A DNA stretch of 64,000 bases from NCBI GenBank assembly GCA_030770545.1, contig CM061106.1, forward strand, positions 7,059,001-7,123,000, written 5' to 3'. Both the position numbers and the translations under genes were made by a program. How positions within the stretch are numbered: position 1 is the first letter of the stretch; every line of letters starts with the position of its first letter. The DNA comes from Macropodus opercularis (Eukaryota > Chordata > Actinopteri > Anabantiformes > Osphronemidae). Below the pieces are notes generated by a model. It was given only the letters and a program-made list of their open reading frames with translations. It did not search any database and was not told the DNA's origin. Positions 22,810-33,446 of the stretch are shown in pieces.

Positions 22810-24019
22810 TACCTCCAGATGGCTGCTGGAAATCATCAGTTCACGTGACAACTCCATGGGCGTCCTCACTTTCACCATCTTGTTGCCATTGAACTCGGTG
22901 CGTCTGAGTTCCAGGATCAAGACACTGTGGACCCAAAGAGATGGAGGAGAGGTGGTCAAATCACTCACTCAAAAAGGAAGTCAAGTGGAAGAAGCTGCTG
23001 CGATGAGGTCTCTAGACATTTGGGATGAGAAATAGGATGTTACTCACTTTGGCAGGGTCAACAACGACCACTGCTCCACTGACTCCTCATTTCCACAGCT
23101 GCACTTGTTTAAGCACTGGAAACACGGGAGAAGAAGCTTTTAGCTGAAACCTTACAATTGATCAAACGCACAAACAGCTTTGGTTTCTATCTTTGCTGAG
23201 TGTTGGGGCTGAGGCGTACTGTCAGGTAGTCGTCCAGACACTGCTGGACTGACCCTCCTGGACTCCACGTGGGGTCCAGGAAAAAGCTCTTGCAGTCGTG
23301 GTGAGTCGGTAGCTGCTGCCCACACCTGCACAATAACATGACAGCTCAAAGTTATAATATATCTTATTCATAGGTTCAACTATTACATGTCCACATCACT
23401 ATGAGACTATAAAGAGTTCATACCGACTGCAGGTCACGGTGCTCAAGACCTCAACAGAGATGTGAGCAGCGACAGGACATGCGTACGAGAGCCCAAGAGC
23501 GTTGGCTGCTCTCTGCAGATCAAGGGAAACCAACTGCAGCATGTCCAGCACCGACATGACCAACAAAAAGCAGTCCTGCAAAGAAACGGTGTTTTAGACA
23601 GAGGAGTTTAACTACAAAAACATTCTGTACATCACTGTCTGCTCTGTAGCACAAACAAGACGTGCACCAACATTTGGTCCGTCCTTGGCAAAGGTCGGCT
23701 CGTACTGCGCAACCGTGTGCTTCAGGGCTTCCAGGACCTCTGTCTTCTCATCGATGTCATTTGAGAAGCCAAGACGGACAAGTTCGCCAAACAACCTGGA
23801 AAGAGCAGGTGAAGAAATTAGGATGGTCCTCATGCTGACTGGTAATGTTAGTGGACAAACCAACGTCTGTGCTACGCTGCGGACCAGCTGCTGTACCTCA
23901 TGGTGGAGCTGGTGCTGGCAACCTCAACCTGAACACTGAACTCCTCCATGAAAGGCTTCAGCCACAGGAGGAACTGGACGGCAGCGTTCACGAAGCAGGT
24001 ATCGCCGAGGTTGGGTAAC
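22810..24019 (-). pseudogene. Ubiquitin-specific protease-like (USP) gene, copy 1
   Basis: Minus-strand exons show a USP-type cysteine protease. 24019-23897 has the Cys box (LPNLGDTCFVNAAVQFLL); 23795-23660 reads LFGELVRLGFSNDID; 23575-23424 has DCFLLVMSVLDML in place of the usual QDAHEFL; about 23333-23190 has CGQQLPTHHDCKSFFLDP and SVQQCLDDYL; 23120-23050 has QCLNKCSCGNEESVEQWSL; 22930-22810 reads VLILELRRTEFNGNKMVKVR. USPs cleave ubiquitin from proteins. The C-terminal His box was not found, the QDAHEFL motif has lost HE, and in the finger exon a stop follows SPNTQQR. I therefore call it a pseudogene. The closest USP subfamily is uncertain. Confidence 0.75.
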
Positions 24020-24461
24020 CTGAAACATGACAAACATCACGTGTCCTTTTCCACAGATGAAGACTCACAATAAACTATAACCTCACGCACAGAACACGCG
24101 TGGAGTCATCAGGTGTATGTGACACTCGATGACGTACCCGCGACAAACCGCTCATATGGGGAGAGAGGCCTGAAGGTGGAAGAGACAGAGACACACACGT
24201 TACTCTACTAATGCTACAGCAATGAAGTCATCAATAATAAACAACAACAATATCATGTGGAACATTAAACATACGTGTGCTCTGAGGAGGCCGGTGCTGC
24301 AGCAGGAGACAACTGTGTGGTGTCTGTTCCAAACACAGAAACTCAGTTCAACACAACAAATACATATATAATACACATATTCCAGCTTTAGCCCCTGGAA
24401 CTTTGAATCTATGTCCTTGTGGACTCACACCTGGAAAACGTCTCCTATACTGTTTAATGGC
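24020..24461. other. Upstream flank of the USP-like relic
   Basis: No further exon with a clear match was seen. Short AT-rich spacer with 'aacaacaacaatat'-type low complexity near 24240. Confidence 0.4.
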
Positions 24462-24945
24462 AGAACTTAATCAATTGCATTTGGAAAAGTCCCTTTTTAC
24501 TAATGATTTGCTATTTGAACTACGAGTCTGATAAGATGAAAAGTAAAGCGACAATAAACTTTCTCTCTCTTTGAAAATGTCTAGAGGGAGTGAAAAACTG
24601 CTTTTCTAACACTAGCTTTTCGATAAAATATTATATATATATATATATAATTACATTATTATATTAAAAGCATTAGCATAGCACAGTACAACATGTTTGC
24701 TAACGCTAGTCCGGGCTGTACAAATAGCAGAAGCTAACTCGGTCCTTTGCTCTGTTCAGCCGTCAGTTACATAAAATACCGGATTTCACCGCCTTCTCGG
24801 TTCCGGAGCCCAGATGTAACTTTACGAATCGGCACCAAAACGTAACCGGTCCAGACTAAGATGGGGGCGATCTACGCTGGTGCCTTTCTGAGCTACGCTA
24901 ATACACAAGCTAGCGCTAGCCACATTAGCCGCTAGCCGTTAGCTG
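24462..24945 (+). repeat. ~480-bp dispersed repeat, copy 2
   Basis: Near-identical to 42357-42840 in the same orientation; its left part also matches 1-73. It holds a GC-richer section (tctcggttccggagcccag) and ends in a run of GCTAGC/TTAGC motifs. An (AT)n run at about 24632-24650 is expanded only here. Confidence 0.9.
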
Positions 24946-24960
24946 CACTTTGACTCCAGT

Positions 24961-25531
24961 GTGACACGTGTGATGGTGCGTTCGAGGCCTCCTTACTTCC
25001 AGACAAACCGCTGTGGGAGCCGCGAAGATGCTGAAGTCCACCGTCTGCCTGTTGACAATGAGCAAACGCACGCGATGATTAAGCGTCAAACCATCTTAGA
25101 CTGGATATTTGTTTTACATGATTTCATAACACAGAAATATAGATTAACATTCGTAGTAACATATTAAAACGCAAACAAAAACTGACTGAAAACCTTTGAT
25201 TTCACCTGGTTTCTTCTCTCAGGGCTTCCTCAATAATAAAGTTTAGCAGACAGCCCACTTTTATTTATCTAGTAACATATTAAAATGCAAACAAACAAAT
25301 CTGTTGTTGGAAAGTAAAATCAAACAAAATGATATGTGTGATATCAAGTATGAAAGGTGTGTAGTTGTAGTTGTAGGTGTAGTTGTGGTGCAATGAAGCA
25401 AAGCTGGTCGTTAGTCTTTCTCTCTCTAAAAACTTTTGAGTTGCTGAGGGAACGCGTTAAGATGCAATTTATTGAATCTCTTGCTGGTGGAGGTTTGTCA
25501 GTAGGAAACGACTTAGCACAAAGCTACTAAA
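24961..25531. other. Spacer
   Basis: AT-rich, with a gtagttgtagttgtaggtg simple repeat near 25363-25390. No gene was seen. Confidence 0.5.
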
Positions 25532-26664
25532 TAGTCATGGCCAAAAATACCAGCACCCTTGCAATTCTGTCAGAACACGCAACACTTGTGTGGGCAATAT
25601 ATGCAACCAGTTTGTGTTGTGTGTCACCCTGAGCATGGAGAAAAGAAACAAGTGTAAAGAGCTGTCTGGGGAAAAACATGGACAATGTCAAGGCTACAAG
25701 TCCATCGGCAGAGATCTGAATGTTCTTGCGTCCACTGTGCCAACATCATCCAGAGGTTTTACAGCCCGTGGCTCTGTAGCGAACCTCCCTGGACGTCGAC
25801 TGAAGGGCAAAATGAACGAAAAATTACAATGAAGGATTGTTGGAATGGTGGATAAAGAATCCCATTAACCTCCAAACAAATCCAAGCTGATCTGCAGACA
25901 CAGGGCACAACAGTGTCAGCTCAGCCCAGGAGGCACCACTGCTGACACAAAGGCAGAAAAAGCAAGACTGCAGTTTGACAAAACCACAGTCCTTCTGGGA
26001 GAACGTGCTGTGGACAGATGAGACAAAAGCAGAGCTTTCTGGTAAAGGACATCATGGCATGTTTACAGAAGAAGAAATGAGGCCTTCAAAGAAAAGAACA
26101 CAGTCCCTGCAGTCACACGTGGTGGAGGCTCAAAGATGTTCTAGGGTTGCTGTGCTGCTTCTGCCACTGGAGGCCTTGACTGTGTGAACGCTGTCATGAA
26201 ATCTGACGATGAACAAAGAATTTTGGGCCACAGCGTCGTGGCCAGTGTCAGAAAGCTGCGTCTCCACCAGAAGTCCTGGGTCGTCCAGCAGGACAATGAC
26301 CCCAGACCCACTTCAACAAGCACCAGAAATGGCTCCAAACAAAGCGCTGGAGTTCTGAAACGACAGCAATGAGTCCAGATCTGACTCCCACAGAACCTGT
26401 GGAGAGATCTCACAACAGCAGGTGGGAGGAGGCCTCCTTCAAATCTGAACCACCTGGAGCAGTTTGCAAAAGAAGAGTGTTACAGGAAGCCATTCATTTT
26501 CAGATTTCTTTGTTTGTTTGTTTGTTTTTTGTGTTTTTCCAGTGCGAACGGAAACAATAAAGACATAAAAAACAAAACATTTGCAATTGGAACAATTTTC
26601 TGAGACAAGTGTTGCATTTTCTGACACAATTGCAAGGGTGCAAGTACTTTTGGCCATGACTGTA
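25532..26664 (+). mobile_element. Tc1-type transposon with decayed transposase
   Basis: The ends are inverted: 'tagtcatggccaaaa' at the left and 'ttttggccatgactgta' at the right. Both are followed inward by an inverted 'cacccttgcaatt' motif, and TA occurs at both borders. The plus strand inside reads the paired-like DNA-binding start (KCKELSGEKHG, GYKSIGRDL, GSVANLPGRR) and the catalytic block FWENVLWTDETKAELSG, which holds the second Asp of the DDE triad. The frame is broken at least between 25830 and 25975 and after 26085. At about 1.13 kb it is shorter than an intact 1.6-kb Tc1 element. Confidence 0.9.
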
Positions 26665-27061
26665 CATGTTCAGCTTGGAATTTAGCTGCAGTTTCATCAT
26701 CATGTCAGGAAATAACAGAATGGCATAATGTGGACCTTTGAGAACTGAATACTACACCAGTCATGGCTTCACCAGCCTCAGCCTCATCCTTTAAGCACCA
26801 ATGAGGACACCTATGGGCAGCAATGTTCACCAACACCAGCTCACAACAACAGCCTTGTACTTCAACTGCACTTAAATATTTGACGTGGCACTTTCACTTG
26901 AGTGCGTAGCTTGTGTTCAGCCTCTAGGCACAGTAGCAGACTAATCATATCTTGGTGGTAGATTTTTCTGATATATTTAGCTACTTCATGCTTTTTACAT
27001 AAATTAATATGCTCGTGTATAATTTTAACCCCCCATCGTTGTTGGTAGTTTGTAAATTAAA
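26665..27061. other. Spacer
   Basis: No ORF or repeat was recognised between the Tc1 element and the duplicated block. Confidence 0.4.
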
Positions 27062-27199
27062 GCAGATGTTAGTAACCAACCCTGGAGCTTTGCCTGCTCC
27101 ACTGTTTCATTTCCTTTCCTTCATTACTGAAGAATGTCTCCATCTAGAGGCTAAATCTAAACAACTGGAACCTGAAGTTTAGTCCGTTTACAGGCGTTT

Positions 27200-27350
27200 C
27201 TACCTGTAAGAAAACAGACTCTTTGTATATTTTTGCACATGTCATCTTTTGGCACCGTTGCACCACCTATGCTTTGTAATCCCTGGGAGCTGCTGTAATA
27301 ATTACATTTCCCAAATGTGGGATCAATAAAGGATTATCTTATCTTATCTT
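27200..27350 (+). mobile_element. L2/CR1-type LINE 3' end
   Basis: Ends 'gggatcaataaaggatta' followed by tandem TCTTA units, the 3' terminus of a common teleost LINE family. Its duplicate lies at about 30440-30560. No coding part is attached. Confidence 0.7.
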
Positions 27351-27532
27351 ACCTGTGGGGCCATGAAACCAAACACAGCAACAGAAATTAAAAAGCAGAC
27401 TCTTTGATAATGGGCTAAACATTATTTGTTGTTCCAGTGGCCATTGAAACGTTGGAAAAAAATATAGTCAAAGACAGAAAAGCATAAAAACAAGTGATTT
27501 CATGCTCGTTTCTGGGCCACGTGTTTCAACAG

Positions 27533-27802
27533 GCCGCTGTACAAGCCCTACCATCAAAGAGCAGCACATCCTCCCAGTCACAAATAAGCATTGACTTGTG
27601 CTTCTCAGATGGAGGAACCAGCCCAATAGGTTTACTCACAGCCAGTGATGCTGAACCTGCAGCTTGGGACACGGCTGCAGACGCCACACAGACCTTAGAA
27701 GGCCAATCAGCCTCACGTGTTAATCCTGGCACCATAGCAACATGTATGTTGACAGCAAACATTCTAAAAAACCTTAGACACAACAAACAGCCACAGAAAG
27801 AG
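27533..27802 (+). other. Candidate 90-codon exon, copy 1 (unrecognised)
   Basis: Starts after 'gtgtttcaacag' and stops at a donor (gaaagag|gtagga); exactly 270 bp, open throughout, phase 0 at both ends. It encodes AAVQALPSKSSTSSQSQ..., a Ser/Thr/Ala-rich segment with ISIDLCFSDGG and ILKNLRHNK. The only frame on the opposite strand with similar length lacks splice signals. I do not recognise the protein. Identical boundaries are kept in copy 2 (30743-31012). Confidence 0.4.
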
Positions 27803-28665
27803 GTAGGATTATTTGAAGCTCTGCTAAAAATGTGCATTTACTTAGATTTTCTGTTCAGTTCAACCTAATTGCGTTTAGAAAGATCTTAATTTACTTTAGC
27901 TGCTTAGTTCTGGTCAGTGAGTTTTATTAGATTGAATCTGCGTTGGATGCTTCAGTGTGTTTTACAGGGATCATTATGTTTATTACTGCTTGATTTGGTT
28001 AAATGTGAATTGTCAAATATCATAGGACACAGTAATAGAATCAAGCCTCTGAAAAATATTACTATGAAGTTTTTAGTGAAACATTTAATTAAGCTGCATT
28101 TACCTTCAACTCAAACATGTCTCATGGACACATCTGTAAATATTTCCATTCCAATGACGCTGCATCTGTAACAGATAGCTGCTGATGGGACGATGCAGAG
28201 TGAGGAGACGTCCCTGCAGGGGTTTATTTGGGCCACGTGTCAATTTAAAGCAGCTTCTGCAGCTCTGACCATGTTCATTTCAGCCTGTGCAGACTCTGGC
28301 CATTCAGCCTCACGTGTTAATCCTGGCCCATAGCAACATGTATGTTGACAGCAAACATTCTAAAAAACCTTAGACACAACAAACAGCCACAGAAAGAGGT
28401 AGGATTATTTCAAGCTCTGCTAAAAATGTGCATTTACTTAGATTTTCTCTTCAGTTCAACCTAATTGTGTTTAGGAAGATGTTAATTTACTTTAGCTGCT
28501 TAGTTCAGGTCAGTGAGTTTTATTAGTTTGAATCTGCGTTGGATGCTTCAGTGTGATTTACAGGGATCATTATGTTTATTACTGCTTGATTTGGTTAAAT
28601 GTGAATTTGCAAATATCATAGGACACAGTAATAGAATCAAGCCTCTGAAAAATATTACTATGAAG

Positions 28666-30286
28666 TGTAGTGGTCAGAGATGTCCCAACTCAGAAGAATT
28701 CAAGCCGAGGCAGCATTAGGTTCAAATAATCAAACATGAATTTATTTTCAGTGGTTAGATGAGAAAATATGCAAAGACAGGAAAACAAAGTCACCTCTCT
28801 CTCCTGCGGGAGACGCTCACAGACGCGTGGGGAAGGATGGAGCCCAGGCTGGGAGACGCTGGCTGTGTCTCCCGGCACGGCTCCCATCTCCCCCGTCTCC
28901 CTCTAAAGAGGTCGTTTTTAAACCCTGAACATGTGTCAAAATGTGAAGATTTCATACCAAGAATTGTTTGTCCAAATTCCTTTGTTCAACAGCTCAGACT
29001 GTTTTGTCTAAAAGCCAGATTGTCTTCGGACCCAAGGCCAGCAAGTCTGCACAGCCCAGACAGGACCTGTTCTACTCTATTCTAAACCCTTTAGCCTGAA
29101 CTAAATGTATATGTGCTAAATATATATATTCAACTACAAATATCTTTATATGCATGAACTTTTTCTACTACAGTCCCCCCTCTGGGGCTTCCTAGAGCCC
29201 CACCAAAGCCGAATTAGTCATGTAGTAACTTAATTTTATCCTAAATTTGAAAAAACCTTAATCTAATTAAATGGAAAACAACAGAAAAGGAAACAGCTAA
29301 AAGACAGAAACCCAAACCAAACACTTGAACATTCTCAACTTCTTTACAACCAAACTTGCATTTTCTCTTTCTCTGACACTTCTCTTTCTCAAACACAATG
29401 TCCCATTAACCCACAAAGCCCAGAGTCCGAGAGACGTCTCTGTGGTCTGAAGTCATCTCCTTCCTTCTGTATCGCGTCATACTGGTGTCACCCTAAAACC
29501 TCAGTCAGTGTTGTTTTCTTCACTGGTTACTGACCACAGGTCCCTATTGGTTCCTGCAATTAGATACCCAGGCTGCTGACATAAGGCGTTGGTCACCCTC
29601 TATGACGGACTGGACACCTTTTGGAACACAGAGACATTAAGAGCATCTGGTGGGTCCAAAGGAATCGACAGTGTCAGTTAGGGGCCCCCTCATCCATTCA
29701 GTAGACTCTGGATCTCCTCTGGTCTCTCTGCGAAAACAACACTGGAACAGACACTCGTGTGTATATTAATGATCTGATCATTGGTTATTAGCATCAGTTA
29801 TCATTGGTATCAGACACTCAGTCCTGCTAAAAGCAATTATCCAGTGATGTTTCCCTCGTTCTCACACACACACAACATGAATTTATTTTCAGTGGTGAGA
29901 TGAGAAAATATGCAAAGACAGGAAAACAAAGTCACCTCTCTCTCCTGCGGGAGACGCTCACAGACGCGTGGGGAAGGACGGAGCCCAGGCACAGCTCACA
30001 TCTCCCCCGTCTCCCTCTAAAGAGGTGGTTTTTAAACCCTGAACATGCGTCAAAATGTGAAGATTTCATACCAAGAATTGTTTGTCCAAATTCCTTTGTT
30101 CAACAGCTCAGACTGTTTTGTCTAAAAGCCAGATTGTCTTCGGACCCAAGGCCAGCAAGTCTGCACAGCCCAGACAGGACCTGTTCTACTCTATTCTAAA
30201 CCCTTTAGCCTGAACTAAATGTATATGTGCTAAATATATATATTCAACTACAAATATCTTTATATGCATGAACTTTTTCTACTACA
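28666..30286 (-). mobile_element. LTR retroelement remnant with two LTRs
   Basis: LTR A spans 28666-29172 and starts TGTAG and ends CTACA. LTR B spans about 29873-30286 and matches LTR A except for its first ~70 bp, which are missing. On the minus strand a polypurine run (agaggggggac) directly precedes LTR A, so the element reads right to left with LTR A as its 3' LTR. The interior is only about 700 bp, and no gag, pol or env coding was found. Short frames in the LTRs at 28759 and 29900 are not genes. No target duplication is visible because the two flanks belong to different copies of the surrounding duplication. Confidence 0.75.
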
Positions 30287-30287
30287 G

Positions 30288-31735
30288 TAGTAACGAACCC
30301 TGGAGCTTTGCCTGCTCCACTGTTTCATTTCCTTTCCTTCATTACTGAAGATTGTCTCCATCTAGAGGCTAAATCTAAACAACTGGAACCTGAAGTTTAG
30401 TCCGTTTACAGGCGTTTCTACCTGTAAAAAAACAGGCTCTTTGTATATTTTTGCACATGTCATCTTTTTGCACCACCTATGCTTTGTAATCCCTGGAAGC
30501 TGCTGTAATAATTACATTTCCCAAATGTGGGATCAATAAAGGATTATCTTATCTTATCTTACCTGTGGGGCCATGAAACCAAACACAGCAACAGAAATTA
30601 AAAAGCAGACTCTTTGATAATGGGCTAGACATTATTTGTTGTTCCAGTGGCCATTGAAACGTTGGAAAAAAATATAGTCAAAGACAGAAAAGCATAAAAA
30701 CAAGTGATTTCATGCTCGTTTCTGGGCCACGTGTTTCAACAGGCCGCTGTACAAGCGCTACCATCAAAGAGCAGCACATCCTCCCAGTCACAAATAAGCA
30801 TTGACTTGTGCTTCTCAGATGGAGGAACCAGCCCAATAGGTTTACTCACAGCCAGTGATGCTGAACCTGCAGCTTGGGACACGGCTGCAGACGCCACACA
30901 GACCTTAGAAGGCCAATCAGCCTCACGTGTTAATCCTGGCACCATAGCAACATGTATGTTGACAGCAAACATTCTAAAAAACCTTAGACACAACAAACAT
31001 CCACAGACAGAGGTAGGATTTTTTCAAGCTCTGCTAAAAATGTGCATTTACTTAGATTTTCTGTTCAGTTCAACCTAATTGTGTTTAGGAAGATGTTAAT
31101 TTACTTTAGCTGCTTAGTTCAGGTCAGTGAGGTTTATCAGATTGAATCTACTTCACTGAAACCAGCTTTGGATGCTTCAGTGTGTTTTACAGGGATCATT
31201 ATGTTTATTACTGCTTGATTTGGTTAAATGTGAATTTGCAAATATCATAGGACACAGTAATAGAATCAAGCCTCTGAAAAATATTACTATGAAGCTTTTA
31301 GTGAAACATTTAATGAAGCTGCATTTACCTTCAACTCGAACATGTTTAATGGACACATCTGTAAATATTTCCATTCCAATGACGCTGCATCTGTAACAGA
31401 TAGGTGCTGATGGGACAATGCAGAGTGAGGAGACGTCCCTGCAGGGGTTTATTTGGGCCACGTGTCAATTTAAAGCAGCTTCTGCAGCTCTGACCATGTT
31501 CATTTCAGCCTGTGCAGACTCTGGCCATTCAGCCTTATTCAGCATGTAAATCCTGGCCCATAGCAACATGTATGTTGACAGCAAACATTCTAAAAAACCT
31601 TAGACACAACAAACAGCGACAGAAAGAGGTAGGATAATTTCAAGCTCTGCTAAAAATGTGCATTTACTTAGATTTTCTGTTCAGTTCAACCTATTTGTGT
31701 TTAGGAAGATCTTAAGTTACTTTATCTATGTAGCT
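30288..31735 (+). repeat. Large direct duplication, copy 2
   Basis: Second copy of the block at 27062. Small differences include a short deletion before 'caccacctatgc' (30470) and an extra 'cttcactgaaaccag' near 31150. It runs on past the point where copy 1 is cut by the LTR element. Confidence 0.9.
30743..31012 (+). other. Candidate 90-codon exon, copy 2 (unrecognised)
   Basis: Same 270-bp splice-bounded frame as at 27533-27802. Within these boundaries only two residues differ, both near the 3' end (…NKHPQTE here, …NKQPQKE there). One synonymous change was noted (gcg for gcc). Too similar to copy 1 to judge selection. Confidence 0.4.
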
Positions 31736-31961
31736 TTGTCAAGTCAGTGACTTGATTTGACTAAAGCTCGGACTCTGAGAGGAACCAGGTCATAGATGCT
31801 GGTTGTCCGGGTTTAAAGTTAACATTTAAAGTGACATTAACCTGCAATAAGTTGACATATTTGGTTCTGGACGGGTCAGAGGTTTTAAGAGAGGCCTGAG
31901 ACACTAAACTTTAGTCTTGTGTCATTACAGATTAGAGAGCGAAAAATAAAGAAAGGAATAA

Positions 31962-32750
31962 GTGAAGAAAGTGAAGATGGAGGAGACGGTGAAGCCGGAA
32001 GAGTTGGTGGAGATGGAGGAGATGAAGAAGGAGGAGGAAGAAATGTGGAGAGTTCTGTGGAGGATGCTGGCCAGAAGAAGACGGAGCTTAACAAAGAGAC
32101 TGGAGGTGGTGAAGGAAGTGAATGAGGAGGAGGAGGAGGACGAGGAAGAAGAAAGACGGAGAGCCTGGGGGGAAATGGTTGCCGAAAGCAAAAGGTGGAT
32201 AAGTTCACTGTTTGATGAAGTGGAGGAGGCGAAGGAAGAAGAGGAGGAGGAGGCGAAGGAGGAAGAGGAGGATGAGGAGGTGGAGGAGGAGAATATGGAG
32301 AAGGAGGATGAGGAGGAGAAAGGGAGAAGGTGGTGGACATGGAGAGAGTGGAGGAGCAGGTGGTTTAGGAGCATGACGGCGGAGGAGGAAGAAAAGACAA
32401 AAATTAAGAAGGAGAAAAAGAAAAGAAAGAAGGAGGCGGAGAAAGAAATCAAGAGAAGAGAACGTGAAGAGTTGGAAAGAAAGAAGGAGGTTAAAAAACT
32501 ACAAAAGAGGGAGGAAAAGGAGATAAAAGAAAAAAGAAAGAGAGAGAAAGAGGAGGAGAAATTTAAAAGAAAAGTCTGTAATTGGATGGAAAAGGAAAAA
32601 ATAAAAGAAAGAAAGTGGGAGGACAAAAAATATGAAAACTTAAATTGGGAGTGGGAACTAAAAAAAAGAAAAATATCCAAACCGATGACTGTAAAAAGAA
32701 TAAGAGAGGATAGAGTATTTGTAGATCTTAGCGGGTACATGGTGGGGTGA
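31962..32750 (+). CDS. Lys/Glu-rich charged ORF, unrecognised
   Basis: A 262-codon frame from ATG 31962 in a strongly purine-rich stretch. The product alternates acidic blocks (EEEEEDEEEE) with Trp-containing segments (WRVLWRMLARRR, RRWWTWREWRSRW) and a basic, coiled-coil-like half (KKEKKKRKK...EREELERKKE). It ends NWEWELKKRK...DRVFVDLSGYMVG, which is less repetitive than chance GA-repeat translation would give. An acceptor-like 'gtgtcattacag' lies at 31930. It could be a trichohyalin-like or caldesmon-like gene remnant or only an open frame in a GA-rich satellite. The long minus-strand frames here are Ser/Leu/Pro shadows. Confidence 0.35.
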   Translation: MKKVKMEETVKPEELVEMEEMKKEEEEMWRVLWRMLARRRRSLTKRLEVVKEVNEEEEEDEEEERRRAWGEMVAESKRWISSLFDEVEEAKEEEEEEAKEEEEDEEVEEENMEKEDEEEKGRRWWTWREWRSRWFRSMTAEEEEKTKIKKEKKKRKKEAEKEIKRREREELERKKEVKKLQKREEKEIKEKRKREKEEEKFKRKVCNWMEKEKIKERKWEDKKYENLNWEWELKKRKISKPMTVKRIREDRVFVDLSGYMVG

Positions 32751-32825
32751 AAGAAGAAAGAGGAGGGAGGGGAGGAGAAGGGGAGGGAGGAGGAAAGGAA
32801 AGAAAGAAAGGAAGAGGGAGGAAGA

Positions 32826-33110
32826 GGAGGAGAGGAAAGAAAGAAAAAGGTGAGAGAGGAGGAGGAGGAGATGAGGAGGGAGGAGGAGAGGAAAGAAGGA
32901 AAAAGGTGAGAGAGGAAAAGGAGGAGATGAGGAGGGAGGAGGAGAGGAAAGAAAGAAAAAGGTGAGAGAGGAGGAGGAGGAGATGAGGAGAGAGGAGGAG
33001 AGGAAAGAAAAAAAAGGTGAAAGAGGAGGAGGAGGAGATGAGGAGGGAGGAGGAGAGGAAACAAAAAAAGGTGAGAGAGGAGGAGGAGGAGAAAGAAAGA
33101 AAAAGGAGGA
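32826..33110 (+). repeat. 56-bp purine-rich minisatellite, five units
   Basis: Units start near 32826, 32881, 32937, 32993 and 33048. Each has 'gaggaaagaaagaaaaagg' followed by 'tgagagaggaggagga' and 'gatgaggaggga'. The period is not a multiple of three, so it is not coding. Each unit contains a splice-donor-like AAG|GTGAGA or AAG|GTGAAA. Confidence 0.9.
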
Positions 33111-33239
33111 GGCACAAAAAGAGTGGAAAGAATAACCAGAGAGGGAGGAGGAGGAGCACAGGAGCAGCCTGACAGCCTGGGCCACTCAATGTCAAAGTAA
33201 GACACTAATGGTTCCTATTGTAAATGTTTGTGGCAGCCA

Positions 33240-33440
33240 CCTGACGACAACGTGACCAGCGGTGACACGACAACCATGTGTGTGTGTGGTGTTAAGGTCA
33301 AGGAGGACGAGGAGGGTGTGTGTCTGTGTGGGAGGAGCATGTGTGTGTGTGTGTTAGTACCAGCAAGCTACAACTGCGCTATATGAGCGCACACTGAGTG
33401 TTTGACGCCAAGCTGCTGTTAGCAGCCGCAACGAACCACA
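33240..33440. other. GT-rich spacer
   Basis: Short (TG)n runs at 33278-33292 and 33340-33352. No gene was seen. Confidence 0.5.
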
Positions 33441-33446
33441 GCTGGG

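Larger units (their letters stand above)
27062..28665 (+). repeat. Large direct duplication, copy 1
   Basis: Matches 30288-31735 at very high identity, from 'gtaaccaaccctggagc' onward. Inside it a ~600-bp sub-unit is itself repeated in tandem (27702-28297, then 28298-28665); the same internal repeat occurs in copy 2 (30902-31530, then 31531-31735). The copy stops abruptly where the LTR element begins at 28666. Confidence 0.9.

Noticed and set aside
24632..24652. AT run as a replication origin or promoter
   Set aside because: It is a simple (AT)n expansion within a dispersed repeat; the sister copy at 42.5 kb lacks it.
28759..30199. ORFs of 108 and 99 codons starting MRKYAKTGKQ
   Set aside because: They lie inside the two LTRs, antisense to the element, and match each other only because the LTRs do.
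31885..33205. Minus-strand Ser/Leu/Pro-rich frames up to 426 codons
   Set aside because: They are the complement of a GA-rich satellite and low in complexity, with no splice or domain support.
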